A stretch of DNA of 64,000 nucleotides from JAJTHJ01 sp046316025 (lineage in GTDB: Bacteria; Pseudomonadota; Gammaproteobacteria; Burkholderiales; Burkholderiaceae_F). Positions 1 through 9,682 of this stretch are shown in pieces. The translations under genes were made by a program, and so were the position numbers. Below the pieces are notes generated by a model, which made no database searches, was not told the origin of the DNA, and saw only the letters and a list, made by a program, of their open reading frames with translations. Positions within the stretch are counted from its first letter, which is position 1, and each line of letters begins with the position of its first letter. The DNA is taken from positions 1 to 64,000 of the forward strand of contig JBKCXU010000008.1 of the NCBI GenBank assembly GCA_046316025.1. Reading direction: 5' to 3'.

Positions 1-232
1 CGCCCTCGGGCAGGTGCGCGATGGTGGCAAAACCGCAGGCCGTGTCCGCCAGCGCGATTACGCTCGCCGCATGCAGAAAGCCGTTGGGCGCCAGGTACTG
101 CGGCTGCACCTGCATCCGCATCAAGAGCTCGCGCTCGTCGATGTGCAGCACCGTGAGGCCGAAGAACTCCGGCAGCGTGCCGGCCGTGCGGGCGTTGAGC
201 TTGTCGAGGGTGATGTCGGGGCGCAGGCGCAT
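1..232 (-). CDS. PaaI-type hotdog thioesterase (partial, cut by window edge)
   Basis: The 77 visible N-terminal residues begin MRLRPDITLDKLN and contain a hotdog-fold pattern (LAPNGFLHAASVIALADTACGFAT) typical of PaaI/YbgC-like acyl-CoA thioesterases, with the Asn-Gly and the long central helix recognisable. The C-terminus lies outside the window. It starts 4 bases after the enoyl-CoA hydratase stop, so it is co-transcribed with the fatty-acid genes. It would hydrolyse acyl- or aryl-CoA thioesters. Substrate is unknown. Confidence 0.8.
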   Translation of the reverse strand, partial: MRLRPDITLDKLNARTAGTLPEFFGLTVLHIDERELLMRMQVQPQYLAPNGFLHAASVIALADTACGFATIAHLPEG

Positions 233-236
233 CGGT

Positions 237-1001
237 TCACCCAAACTTGGAAAAGTCCGGCTTGCGCCGCTCGAAAAACGCGGTGAACGCCTCCTTCGCC
301 TCCGGCTCGCGCAGCATGCGGCCGAAGCTCTTGACCTCATCGACAATCAACTTTTCGACCACCGCCTTCCAGCCGGACTTCATCAGCCGCTTGGTCTCGC
401 GCACCGACGCCGGCGGCAGAAGAGTAAAGCGCGCGGCCTGGCGCTGCGCGTAGGCGAGCACTTCTTCGGGCGGCAGCAGGCGGTTGACGAGCTTCATCTC
501 GACCGCTTCTTCGGCACTGATCGGCTCCGACAGCAAGAGCTTCTCGGCCGCCTTGTGGTAGCCGGCCGCCAGCGGAATCAGCAGGCTGGAGCCGAACTCC
601 GCGCACAGGCCGAGCGAGACGAAGGGCATCGAGAACATCGCGTTGTCCGCCGCATACACGAGGTCGCAGTGCGCGAGCATCGTGGTGCCGATGCCGACCG
701 CCGCGCCGTGCACCGCCGCGACCACCGGCTTCTCGGCGTTGCCGAGTGCGGCCATGAACTGGAACACCGGCGCATCCATGCCGGTGGGCGGGTTCTTCAG
801 AAAGTCTTCGAGGTCGTTGCCGGCGGTGAACACCTCCGGCTGGCCGTGGATCAGGATCGCGCGCACGCTCGCGTCATCGTGCGCGGCGACGATGGCATCG
901 GCCATCTGCTGGTACATCGCGACCGTGATCGCGTTTTTCTTTTCGGGCCGCGCGATCTCGATGCGTGCGATGCCGTCGGCGTGTTCGGTGAGGATGGTCA
1001 T
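237..1001 (-). CDS. Enoyl-CoA hydratase/isomerase (crotonase family)
   Basis: A 254-residue protein, the usual crotonase length. The start MTILTEHADGIARIEI is chosen because it overlaps the stop of the upstream SnoaL-like gene (ATGA) and because homology begins there. Visible features are the EKKNAI motif, the oxyanion-hole strand AAVHGAAVGIGTTM near residues 95-110, and a C-terminal FFERRKPDF tail typical of family members. The protein should hydrate or isomerise enoyl-CoA in beta-oxidation. The chain-length preference cannot be read from sequence. Confidence 0.9.
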   Translation of the reverse strand: MTILTEHADGIARIEIARPEKKNAITVAMYQQMADAIVAAHDDASVRAILIHGQPEVFTAGNDLEDFLKNPPTGMDAPVFQFMAALGNAEKPVVAAVHGAAVGIGTTMLAHCDLVYAADNAMFSMPFVSLGLCAEFGSSLLIPLAAGYHKAAEKLLLSEPISAEEAVEMKLVNRLLPPEEVLAYAQRQAARFTLLPPASVRETKRLMKSGWKAVVEKLIVDEVKSFGRMLREPEAKEAFTAFFERRKPDFSKFG

Positions 1002-1465
1002 GGTGCCGTTCCTTGTCGTTGAATGAATTGCCGCAAGCCCGCGGCGGCCTTGGCCTGCACCTTGCGTTGAAACCAGCCGCTCCAGCCGAGCAGCGAGCCG
1101 GCGGGGCCGAGCGCCTGCGCGGCCCAGCGGTGGAAGTCGAACTCGTCCACATGCCGGACGATCAAGCCATCGCGCAGTTGCATCGTCGCGTTGATGTCGT
1201 TGACCACCTTGCGGCCGGTCTGGCTGAAGGTGTAGCGCGCGACCCAATGCACGCGCGCCTTGGTGGCGGATTCTTCCAGCACCTCGTAGGTCAGAGCCAG
1301 ATCGGTGCCGCGCGTGACGAGCATCCGCCACATCGCGTGCACGCCGGCGGCATCGAGTTGCGGAAACGCGGGGTCGGAGAAGCGCGCATCTTCCGCGTAC
1401 AGCGTGCCCATGGTGTGCCAGTCGCGGGCGGCGAAGGCGTCGTAGAAGCGCGTGGCAGTGCTCAT
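998..1465 (-). CDS. SnoaL/NTF2-like small protein
   Basis: A 155-residue protein with the cone-shaped NTF2/SnoaL pattern: an N-terminal helix (ATRFYDAFAARDWHTMGTLYAEDARFSDPAFPQL), a conserved Phe-x-Asp-Pro and C-terminal strands ending in HVDEFDFHRW. Such folds bind small hydrophobic ligands or act as isomerases/cyclases, and no specific activity is predicted. It sits between an alpha/beta hydrolase and the enoyl-CoA hydratase in the same operon, with a 4-base overlap downstream. A role in lipid or acyl-CoA metabolism is inferred from context only. Confidence 0.8.
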   Translation of the reverse strand: MSTATRFYDAFAARDWHTMGTLYAEDARFSDPAFPQLDAAGVHAMWRMLVTRGTDLALTYEVLEESATKARVHWVARYTFSQTGRKVVNDINATMQLRDGLIVRHVDEFDFHRWAAQALGPAGSLLGWSGWFQRKVQAKAAAGLRQFIQRQGTAP

Positions 1466-1469
1466 GGCA

Positions 1470-2327
1470 TTACTCCCGAGGGGCGAGCGCATCCAAAGCA
1501 AGCGGCCACAAGGCTTGCGCCTGCGGACGGAAGAACCCAAAGTGTCCGATGCGCGTCAAGCCATGGTCGCGCGGTCGCAGGGGAAGATGCTCGGCCCGGG
1601 CCGCAGGATATAGCTCAGCCAGCGCCTGCACGGCGGCGCGCGGCGCGAAGTCGGCGTCGTCGGCGAGCGAGATCAAGCGCAGCGGGGCGGCCAGCCGCGC
1701 ATAGCCGCTGGCGTCGTGCGAACGATCGTCCAAGGCATAACGCGGCTGCCGGCACCAGCCGGCCCATTGCAGCACCACACCCGCCGGCACCTCGCCGCCC
1801 AGGCCGGCCCAACGCGGCATGTAGCCCCAGACGCGCGGCACAATCGGCGCGACCGTGTGCCACAGCAAGCCCAACTGCTGCCGGCGCGGCGCGGGCCACA
1901 GCCGCCAATAGCCGTTCTGCGCGGCCACCATCGCGACGGCATCCAGCGTGGCGGCGGCCGGAGCGAGCCCGAGCGCGTTACCGCCGAAGCTGTGGCCGAC
2001 CACGACGGCGCGCGCCGGGCGCCATTCTCGCCGCGCCCAAGCCAGAACGCCCTCGAAGTCGAGCGCCATCCAGTCGGTCGCACGGGCGGCAAAGCCGCGC
2101 AGCCGCGTGGGCCGCGAGTCGCCAATGCCGCGATAGTCGTAGGTCAGCACGGCCCAGCCCTGCGTGGCCGCGGCGCGAGCGAAGTCGGCGTAGTAGCCGC
2201 GGCGCACCGCCATCGCGCTGTTGACGATCAAGGCTCCACGCGGCGTGCCGGCGGGCAAGAAGCTCGTCGCCGCCAGCGAGTAGCTGTCGGTGGCGGGAAT
2301 GCGGAGGTCGGTCGAAAGCACTGGCAT
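1470..2327 (-). CDS. Alpha/beta hydrolase
   Basis: A 285-residue alpha/beta-hydrolase fold protein. The nucleophile elbow GHSFGG places Ser113, the early YDYRGIGDS segment is the usual oxyanion/strand region, and GHFGFFRP near the end offers the catalytic His. It resembles the family of serine-aminopeptidase-like hydrolases annotated near fatty-acid genes. It ends 4 bases before the SnoaL-like gene, so they are translated together. The substrate (ester, lactone or thioester) is unknown. Confidence 0.85.
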   Translation of the reverse strand: MPVLSTDLRIPATDSYSLAATSFLPAGTPRGALIVNSAMAVRRGYYADFARAAATQGWAVLTYDYRGIGDSRPTRLRGFAARATDWMALDFEGVLAWARREWRPARAVVVGHSFGGNALGLAPAAATLDAVAMVAAQNGYWRLWPAPRRQQLGLLWHTVAPIVPRVWGYMPRWAGLGGEVPAGVVLQWAGWCRQPRYALDDRSHDASGYARLAAPLRLISLADDADFAPRAAVQALAELYPAARAEHLPLRPRDHGLTRIGHFGFFRPQAQALWPLALDALAPRE

Positions 2328-2410
2328 TGGAGTTGCACCTGGCGCCGCGCTTTGGCCGGGCCGCTACGCAGCCACGCTACCCAGAAAGTGTGCCGAGTCG
2401 TTGCGCTCGG

Positions 2411-2492
2411 GCCCCCACCCCAACCCTCCCCCGCTTCTCAGGGGAGGGGGCCTTTCCCTCCCCCGCGTGCGGGGGAGGGTCAGGGTGGGGGC
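2411..2492. repeat. Dispersed GC-rich inverted repeat
   Basis: Two C-rich arms with CCCCCACCCC and a G-rich counterpart GGGTGGGGGC flank internal hairpins of the form CCCTCCCCC/GGGGGAGGG. Related units recur at 36544-36627 and 46313-46480. It lies between two operons, where such repeats often act as mRNA-stabilising or terminating hairpins. Confidence 0.8.
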
Positions 2493-2584
2493 GCGGTTCT
2501 TGGACCGAAGATGGGACATGCGCGCAGTCATCGGCCTCTGCCGCTTTGGCGCAACGGTAAGGGAGTGTCAGCGGCTACAACGCG

Positions 2585-3781
<1,197 letters not shown>

Positions 3782-3823
3782 TCAAATCTCCTGAAAATCG
3801 CTAGTCAATCGATCTCGGTTGCT

Positions 3824-3860
3824 TCCCTCCCCTTCAAGGGGAGGGGCGGGGGTGGGGATG
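3824..3860. repeat. Copy of the DUF559-flanking repeat
   Basis: This is a unit built on CCCTCCCCTTCAAGGGGAGG followed by a G-rich tail ending GGGGATGG. The core is itself a perfect palindromic hairpin with TTCAA at the centre. It is in the same orientation as the copy at 3890-3930. Confidence 0.85.
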
Positions 3861-3869
3861 GCATCCATC

Positions 3870-4268
3870 TCATCGCGAAGCGCCTTTACCTCCCCTCCCC
3901 TTCAAGGGGAGGGGCGGGGGCGGGGATGGGTTCAGCGCCACCCAAATCGCCTGCAAAACATCGTCGGTCTTCGTCAGTACGTCGTTGTCCTAGAACCGAA
4001 GCACGACAAACCCGGACTCGTGGAGCCTGCCATCTCGAACTTCGTCGGACTTGCTTCCCAGATGCTGCCCGCCATCCAGCTCCACCACCAGCTTTCTTTC
4101 CAAACACACGAAGTCGAGCACGTAGCCGAGAAAGGGATGCTGCCGCCGGAACTTCGCGCCAAGCTGCTCAGCACGCAGGCGCCGCCACAGCACGAGCTCG
4201 GCATTGGTCGGCTGCTTGCGCAGCGAGCGGGAATTGCGCTTTGCGGTGGCGACTTGTTGGCCGTGCAT
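3870..4268 (-). pseudogene. DUF559 (Vsr/PD-(D/E)xK-like) endonuclease with an in-frame amber codon
   Basis: The reading frame starts MHGQQVATAKRNSR and carries the DUF559 signature: NAELVLWRRLR, LGYVLDFVC and LVVELDGGQH, the last two holding the acidic residues of the nuclease core. After FVVLRF a TAG codon (3990-3992) interrupts the frame exactly where the family normally has Trp (pattern RFWxNDVL). Reading on gives DNDVLTKTDDVLQAIWVAL, so a single TGG-to-TAG change explains the break. The last codons run into the flanking repeat and stop at 3870. The whole gene lies between inverted repeat copies. It is probably inactive unless amber is suppressed. Confidence 0.8.
3890..3930. repeat. Left inverted repeat of the DUF559 unit
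   Basis: This 41-base copy of the CTCCCCTTCAAGGGGAG family ends in CGGGGATGGG. It is the reverse complement (few mismatches) of the copy at 4292-4330, so the two bracket the DUF559 frame as terminal inverted repeats of roughly 38 bases. Confidence 0.85.
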
Positions 4269-4291
4269 TCTTTGCTGCTTGCTCCTTACAA

Positions 4292-4330
4292 CCCATCCCC
4301 ACCCCTGCCCCTCCCCTTGAAGGGGAGGGG
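4292..4330. repeat. Right inverted repeat of the DUF559 unit
   Basis: It begins CCCATCCCCACCCCTGCCCC and ends with the palindromic CTCCCCTTGAAGGGGAG core, inverted relative to 3890-3930. It lies 36 bases downstream (plus-strand left) of the FadN stop codon. Confidence 0.85.
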
Positions 4331-4365
4331 AAAGACAACATGCCCCTTGAATGGGGGATTGGGAC

Positions 4366-6786
4366 TCAGTTCCTGACCGGCTTGCCCGTTTGCATCATCC
4401 CCATCATCCGTTCTTGCGACTTGGGGTGATTGACCAGTTGGGCGAAGTACTTGCGCTCGAGGTCGAGCAGCCATTGCTCGTCGACCAGGCTGCCGGCTTC
4501 GACGTCGCCGCCGCACAGCACCTCGGCAATGCAACTGGCGAGGAACATGTCGTGCGCGCTGATGAAGCCGCCGTCGCGCATGTTCACAAGCTGCGCTTTG
4601 ATCGTCGCCACGCCGGAGCGCCCGGCCACCGGCACGCCGCGCAGCTTGTGCGGCGGGCGGTAGCCGACTGCATGCATCGCAAAGGTCTCGCCAATCGCCG
4701 TCCACAGCAGCTCATGCGTGTTGAAGACGATGGTGTCGGTGGGTACAAGATAGCCCATCTGCTTCGCTTCCAGCGCGGACACGGCCACCTTGGCCATCGC
4801 CGCGTTCTGGAACCAGTTCTTGACGAAAGCGAAGACATCGGTCATCCCCGCCGCTTGTGCGGCGAGTCCGGCGCGGATGGCACCTTCCTTCAAGCCACCG
4901 GCACCGGGGATCAGGCCTACACCGACTTCCACGAGGCCGATGTAGGTTTCCAGATGCGCGACGCGGCGGGCCGAATGCAGACCCAGCTCACAACCGCCGC
5001 CGAGTGCCAGACCCTGCATGGCGGACACGACCGGCACCTGCGCGTACTTGAGGCGCATCAGCGCGTCTTGCATCTTGCGCTCTTCGGCCTCGATTGCCTT
5101 GGCACCGCCGGACATGAACACCGGCAGCATCGCCTGCAAGTCCGCACCGGCCGAGAACGGCTCGTCGGGCGACCAGATCACGAGGCCGCGGTACTGCGCC
5201 TCGGCAAGCTCGATTGCCTTGAGCAAGCCGGCGATTACGCCGGGGCCAATGGTGTGCATCTTGGTCTTCATCGAGAAGAGCAGCACCTCGCCCGCCATGC
5301 CCTGCTCGATCTTCCAGATGCGGCAGGACTCGTCCTCAAAGACCGCTGTGCCGCCGTTGTGACCGGTGGCCGCTCCTTCGCCAGCAAGCGGCGCGCGGAA
5401 CAGTTGCCGCGCGTAGACCGGCAGTTGCGAGCGCGGCACAAAGCGCTTGGCACTCGGACTCCACGAACCTTGCTCGGTGTGCACGCCGCCCGCCTTGGCC
5501 ACCGGGCCGTCGAACACCCACTTCGGCAGGGACGTGCTGGCAAGCGCCTCGCCGGCATCGATGTCGGCCTGCACCCACTCGGCCACTTGCTTCCAGCCCG
5601 CGGCCTGCCAGGTTTCGAACGGCCCCGTGCTCCAGCCGAAGCCCCAGCGCAGCGCGAAGTCCACGTCGCGCGCGGTGTCGGCAATCGACTCCAGATGCAC
5701 GGCGATGTAGTGGAACGCATCGCGGAAGATCGCCCACAGGAACTTCGCCTGCGGGTGATCGGTTTCGCGCAGGAGCTTCAACCGCTCGGCGGCGTCCTTC
5801 TTCTTGAGTATCCGGGCGATCAACTCATCGGCCTTGCCGGTAGAGTCGACGTAGTCGCCCTTTGCCGGGTCGAGCACCTTGATTGCCTTGCCGTCCTTGC
5901 GATAAAAGCCCGCCTTGGTCTTCTGCCCCAGCGCACCCTTGTCCACCAGCAGCTTCAGCACCGGTGGTGTGGCGTAGTGCGCGGCAAAGGGGTCGATAGC
6001 CGCAGGCAGCGTCTCCTGCATCGTGCGGATCACATGCGCCATCGTGTCCAGACCCACCACGTCGGCGGTGCGGAAGGTCGCACTCTTGGCGCGGCCGAGC
6101 TTGGTGCCCGTGAGGTCGTCCACCACGTCGAACGGGATGCCGTACTTCTCCGCCTCCTTGAAGGTGGCGAGCATGCCGAAGATGCCGACGCGGTTGGCGA
6201 TGAAGTTCGACGTGTCTTTGGCACGCACCACGCCCTTGCCGAGCGTGCTGGTGAGAAAGGTTTCCAGGTTGTCGAGGATGTCGGTGCGGGTGGCGGGCGT
6301 GGGGATCAGCTCCACCAGATGCATGTAGCGCGGCGGGTTGAAGAAGTGCACGCCGCAGAAGCGGGCCTTGAGCTCCGCGTCCATCGCGGAGGCGAGCTTT
6401 TCGATCGGCAGGCCCGAGGTGTTGGAGGCGAAGATCGCCCCCGGCGCGATGTACGGCGCCACTTTGCGATACAGGTCGTGCTTCCAGTCCATGCGCTCGG
6501 CGATGGCCTCGATCACGAGGTCGCAGCCGCGCAGCAACTCAAGATCGTCGTCGTAGTTGGCGGCGTCCAGGTACTGGGCGTCGTCCTTGACGCCGAGCGG
6601 TGCGGGCGACAGTTTTTTAAGGTTGTCGATCGCGCGCAGCACGATGCCGTTCTTGTTGCCGCTCTTGCTGTCGGCCAGATCGAACAGCACCACCGGCACG
6701 CGGGCGTTGGCGCAATGCGCCGCGATCTGCGCGCCCATGACGCCGGCGCCGAGGACGGCGACTTTGCGGATGTTGAAGTTGGTCAT
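4366..6786 (-). CDS. 3-hydroxyacyl-CoA dehydrogenase/enoyl-CoA hydratase, FadN type
   Basis: An 806-residue bifunctional protein with the dehydrogenase first and crotonase last, i.e. FadN order rather than FadB. The Rossmann motif GAGVMG is at residues 13-18. The 3HCDH C-terminal domains follow (FGWSTGPFETWQ). A crotonase domain occupies roughly 440-700 (QGLALGGGCELGLHSARRVAH). The start MTNFNIRKVAVLGAG fits the family. It converts enoyl-CoA through 3-hydroxyacyl-CoA to 3-ketoacyl-CoA, feeding the thiolase encoded next. It lies downstream of the acyl-CoA dehydrogenase, separated by a highly structured repeat. Confidence 0.93.
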   Translation of the reverse strand: MTNFNIRKVAVLGAGVMGAQIAAHCANARVPVVLFDLADSKSGNKNGIVLRAIDNLKKLSPAPLGVKDDAQYLDAANYDDDLELLRGCDLVIEAIAERMDWKHDLYRKVAPYIAPGAIFASNTSGLPIEKLASAMDAELKARFCGVHFFNPPRYMHLVELIPTPATRTDILDNLETFLTSTLGKGVVRAKDTSNFIANRVGIFGMLATFKEAEKYGIPFDVVDDLTGTKLGRAKSATFRTADVVGLDTMAHVIRTMQETLPAAIDPFAAHYATPPVLKLLVDKGALGQKTKAGFYRKDGKAIKVLDPAKGDYVDSTGKADELIARILKKKDAAERLKLLRETDHPQAKFLWAIFRDAFHYIAVHLESIADTARDVDFALRWGFGWSTGPFETWQAAGWKQVAEWVQADIDAGEALASTSLPKWVFDGPVAKAGGVHTEQGSWSPSAKRFVPRSQLPVYARQLFRAPLAGEGAATGHNGGTAVFEDESCRIWKIEQGMAGEVLLFSMKTKMHTIGPGVIAGLLKAIELAEAQYRGLVIWSPDEPFSAGADLQAMLPVFMSGGAKAIEAEERKMQDALMRLKYAQVPVVSAMQGLALGGGCELGLHSARRVAHLETYIGLVEVGVGLIPGAGGLKEGAIRAGLAAQAAGMTDVFAFVKNWFQNAAMAKVAVSALEAKQMGYLVPTDTIVFNTHELLWTAIGETFAMHAVGYRPPHKLRGVPVAGRSGVATIKAQLVNMRDGGFISAHDMFLASCIAEVLCGGDVEAGSLVDEQWLLDLERKYFAQLVNHPKSQERMMGMMQTGKPVRN

Positions 6787-6813
6787 TCGGTTCTCCACGT
6801 TGGATCGGTGTCC

Positions 6814-6956
6814 ATGATGGATGATGCGGCCTTCGGCCGCGATGATGGCGCTACGCGCCGATGAGCTTCGCCCGGAGTGAAGGCTTGGCCCTTGGGCGAA
6901 GCTCATCGCCCGCGCAGCGGGCATCATCGGCGGCGAAGCCGCCATCATCCATCATC
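6814..6956. repeat. Multi-branched intergenic inverted-repeat structure
   Basis: A perfect 13-bp basal stem (6814-6826 with 6943-6955) encloses five further perfect hairpins: 6827-6839 (CGGCC-TTC-GGCCG), 6847-6859 (GGCGC-TAC-GCGCC), 6860-6907 (14-bp stem, 20-nt loop), 6908-6922 (GCCCGC-GCA-GCGGGC) and 6929-6943 (GGCGGC-GAA-GCCGCC). GATGATG on the left and ATCATC on the right separate the arms. It fills the gap between the acyl-CoA dehydrogenase, whose stop it overlaps, and fadN. It may tune transcript processing between them. Confidence 0.85.
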
Positions 6957-8766
6957 AAAACAGTTCAGCAGGCAATTCCATCACCGCCTTCGCACCCGCG
7001 CGCGCGGCGCGAATGCGCCAGGCCGTTTCCGGCAGCAGCCGCTGGAAGTAAAAGCGTGCGGTCGCGAGCTTTGCCGTGTAGAAGGGATCGACGCCGTCGC
7101 CATCGGCCTTGATGCGCGTTAGCGCCACCCGCGCCATTTTCGCCCAGAAGTACGCCAGCACCAGATGGCCCAGCACGCGCAGATAGTCGGTCGCCGCGGC
7201 CCCAGCCTCGTCCTGATTGGCAAAGGCCTTCATGCCGATTTCGGTCGTCAGCTTGGTGACCTTGTCGCCCAGATCCGCCAGCGGCGTGACGAACTCGCTC
7301 ATCTCGGGCGCGGTGCCATGCTCTTCGATGAAGGCCGCGACCAGCTTGCCGAACTTCTTGAGCTTCGCACCATTGTCCATCAGCACCTTGCGGCCGATCA
7401 GGTCCAGCGCCTGGATGCCGTTGGTGCCCTCGTAAATCTGGTTGATCCGCGCATCGCGCACGTACTGCTCCATGCCGTTGGCGCGCACATAGCCGTGGCC
7501 GCCCCAGACCTGCTGGCATTGCACGGCGATCTCCAGCCCGTTGTCGGTCATGAAGCCCTTAACGATCGGCGTCATCAGCGCCATCATGTCGGCGCCAAAC
7601 TTGCGCGCGTCCTCGTCCGGGTGGTGCAGTTGCGCATCGGCCTGCAGCGCAGTCCAGTAGGCAAAGGCGCGGCTGCCTTCGATGTAGGCGCGTGCCGTCA
7701 ACAACATCTTGCGCACGTCGGCGTGGACGATGATCGGGTCGGCCGGCTTGTCGGTCGCCTTCGGCCCCGACAGCGAACGGCCCTGGATGCGGTCGCGCGC
7801 GTAGGCCACCGCGTTCTGGTAGGCGACTTCGGCAATGCCCAGACCCTGCACGCCCACCGCCAGCCGCGCGCCGTTCATCATCACGAACATGGCATTGAGC
7901 CCCTTGTTGGGCTCGCTCACCATCCAGCCGGTGGCGCCGTCGAGAATCATCTGGCAGGTCGCGCTGCCGTTGATGCCCATCTTGTGCTCGATGCCGCCGC
8001 AGGTAATGCCGTTGCGCGCACCGACCGTGGCGGACTCGCCTGCGCCCACCGGCAGGAACTTCGGCACCACGAAGAGAGAAATCCCCTTCACACCCGCCGG
8101 CGCATCCGGCAGCCGCGCCAGCACCAGGTGGATGATGTTGTCCGCCAGATCGTGCTCGCCGGAGGAGATGAAAATCTTCTCGCCGGTGATCTTGTAGCTG
8201 CCGTCGGCCTGCGGCTCGGCCTTGGAGCGCAGCATGCCAAGGTCGGTGCCGCAATGCGGCTCGGTCAGGCACATGGTGCCGGTCCACTGTCCGCTCGTCA
8301 GTTTGGGCAGGTACAAATCCTTCTGCGCCTTGGAGCCGTGCGCGAGCAGGCACTCGTAGGCGCCGACGGTCAGCCCCGGATACATCGCCCAGGCCTGGTT
8401 GGTCGAGTACTGCATTTCGTAGAAGACGATTTGCAGCAGATGCGGCAGCCCCTGGCCGCCGAACTCGGTCTCGCCGGCCAGGCCTTGCCAGCCGGCTTCA
8501 CGGAAGGCGTCGTAGGCGGCGCGAAAGCCCTTGGGCGCGGTGACCGTCTTGGCTGCGGCGTCGTAGGTGCAGCCTTCGGCGTCGCCGCTTTGATTGAGCG
8601 GCAGCAGCATCTCGGCGCAGAACTTGCCGGCTTCTTCGATCACTTGCGTGAGCACGTCGGCATCGACGTCCTTGTAATGCGGCATCTGGCCGAGAAACTC
8701 GGCTGCGCCCAGGACCTCGTGCAACACGAACTGCTGGTCGCGCAACGGGGGGGTGTAGATCGGCAT
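6955..8766 (-). CDS. Acyl-CoA dehydrogenase (long, ~600-residue class)
   Basis: This 603-residue protein is longer than the 380-residue short/medium-chain enzymes. It belongs to the FadE-like class with an extra C-terminal domain. Motifs include CLTEPHCGTDLG (FAD/substrate contact), EKIFISSGEHD, and EGTNGIQALDLIGRK near residue 440. The start MPIYTPPLRDQQFVLHEVLG is family-typical. It catalyses the first, FAD-dependent step of beta-oxidation. It lies 20 bases after the TetR regulator and upstream of fadN. The 725-residue reading frame in the same phase extends too far upstream to be real. Confidence 0.93.
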   Translation of the reverse strand: MPIYTPPLRDQQFVLHEVLGAAEFLGQMPHYKDVDADVLTQVIEEAGKFCAEMLLPLNQSGDAEGCTYDAAAKTVTAPKGFRAAYDAFREAGWQGLAGETEFGGQGLPHLLQIVFYEMQYSTNQAWAMYPGLTVGAYECLLAHGSKAQKDLYLPKLTSGQWTGTMCLTEPHCGTDLGMLRSKAEPQADGSYKITGEKIFISSGEHDLADNIIHLVLARLPDAPAGVKGISLFVVPKFLPVGAGESATVGARNGITCGGIEHKMGINGSATCQMILDGATGWMVSEPNKGLNAMFVMMNGARLAVGVQGLGIAEVAYQNAVAYARDRIQGRSLSGPKATDKPADPIIVHADVRKMLLTARAYIEGSRAFAYWTALQADAQLHHPDEDARKFGADMMALMTPIVKGFMTDNGLEIAVQCQQVWGGHGYVRANGMEQYVRDARINQIYEGTNGIQALDLIGRKVLMDNGAKLKKFGKLVAAFIEEHGTAPEMSEFVTPLADLGDKVTKLTTEIGMKAFANQDEAGAAATDYLRVLGHLVLAYFWAKMARVALTRIKADGDGVDPFYTAKLATARFYFQRLLPETAWRIRAARAGAKAVMELPAELF

Positions 8767-8786
8767 AGGTCGTTCTCCGTGACAAA

Positions 8787-9479
8787 TCAGTGAGGTTGGC
8801 GCGCGGCGCGCGGCGCGGCTTTGCGGACGGCCGGCTTGCGGCGGGCGGGCGCGCTGACATCGGCCAGCAGCCGGGTCAGCCCGACGCGCGTACGCGCCAC
8901 GCTGTGCGCGGAGCGCAGCAGCCGCGCGTCCTGGTGCAGCGCCAGCATCAGGCCGTAGATCTCGAACACCAGTTGCTCGGCGTCCGTCTCGCGGCGCAGA
9001 TGGCCGGCCTCGACCGCCTGGGCGATGGCTTCCAGCAACTCGGCTTTCCAGCCGGTGACGAGCGCGACCAGCGCCTCCCGCAGCGGGCCGGGCCGGTCGT
9101 CGTACTCGGCGGCACCGGCCATCATCAGGCAACCCTGCTCCACCTCGCGGGCCAGCCAGGCGACCCAGCGGTCGAGAATCGTGCGCAAGCGCGGCAGCCC
9201 GCGCGGCGCGCGCACTGCGGGACGCAGCACGTCGTCGACGAAGCGCTGCGCATAGTCGGCCAGCACCGCGCGCTGCAACTCCTCGCGCGAGCCGAAGTGC
9301 GCGAAGACGCCGCTCTTGCTCATCTGCGTCTCATGCGCCAGCACGCCGATGGTCAAGCCCTCCAACCCGTCGCGGCGGGCCAGCGCGAGTGCGGCCTCGA
9401 CGATGGAGGCGCGCGTGGTGTCGCCCTTGCGGGGACGCAGGGGTGCAGCAAGGGAACGCAAGGCAGCGGTCAAGGGCAT
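8787..9479 (-). CDS. TetR-family transcriptional regulator
   Basis: A 230-residue TetR protein. The helix-turn-helix is at residues ~20-65 (TRASIVEAALALARRDGLEG ... MSKSGVFAHFGSREELQRAV), followed by a TetR_C-like ligand domain. The last ~20 residues are unusually basic (PARRKPAVRKAAPRAARQPH). It heads the beta-oxidation operon, 20 bases before the acyl-CoA dehydrogenase, so it is likely an acyl-CoA-responsive repressor of FadR/PsrA type. That role is inferred from context. The start MPLTAALRS is preferred over far-upstream alternatives. Confidence 0.9.
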   Translation of the reverse strand: MPLTAALRSLAAPLRPRKGDTTRASIVEAALALARRDGLEGLTIGVLAHETQMSKSGVFAHFGSREELQRAVLADYAQRFVDDVLRPAVRAPRGLPRLRTILDRWVAWLAREVEQGCLMMAGAAEYDDRPGPLREALVALVTGWKAELLEAIAQAVEAGHLRRETDAEQLVFEIYGLMLALHQDARLLRSAHSVARTRVGLTRLLADVSAPARRKPAVRKAAPRAARQPH

Positions 9480-9521
9480 CGTGGAGCGGACGAACCGCCG
9501 CGAACGGGCGGTCGGAATAAA

Positions 9522-9533
9522 ACGAACGGTCGT
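9522..9533. promoter_or_regulatory. Candidate TetR operator
   Basis: ACGAACGGTCGT is palindromic at 10 of 12 positions. It lies 43 bases upstream of the TetR start and 150 bases upstream of the divergent GST gene, inside an AT-richer patch suited to a promoter. It is a good candidate for autoregulation. No experimental support is visible. Confidence 0.4.
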
Positions 9534-9682
9534 ACTATTTCCGACCTCGGCGCTGCGGTCAACCCAAAGCGCTAGAGCATCACCCCTAATGCTGCGGCGC
9601 GGCAGGAGCGCGCGGACACACCTGTGTAAGGTGCGTCCGGCACAACTCGACCAACCCATTTGTCTTTCATGGAGGAATGCCG

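Noticed and set aside
4351..6864. An 837-residue plus-strand frame opposite fadN
   Set aside because: The composition is shadow-like and the frame is covered by a well-supported gene on the minus strand.
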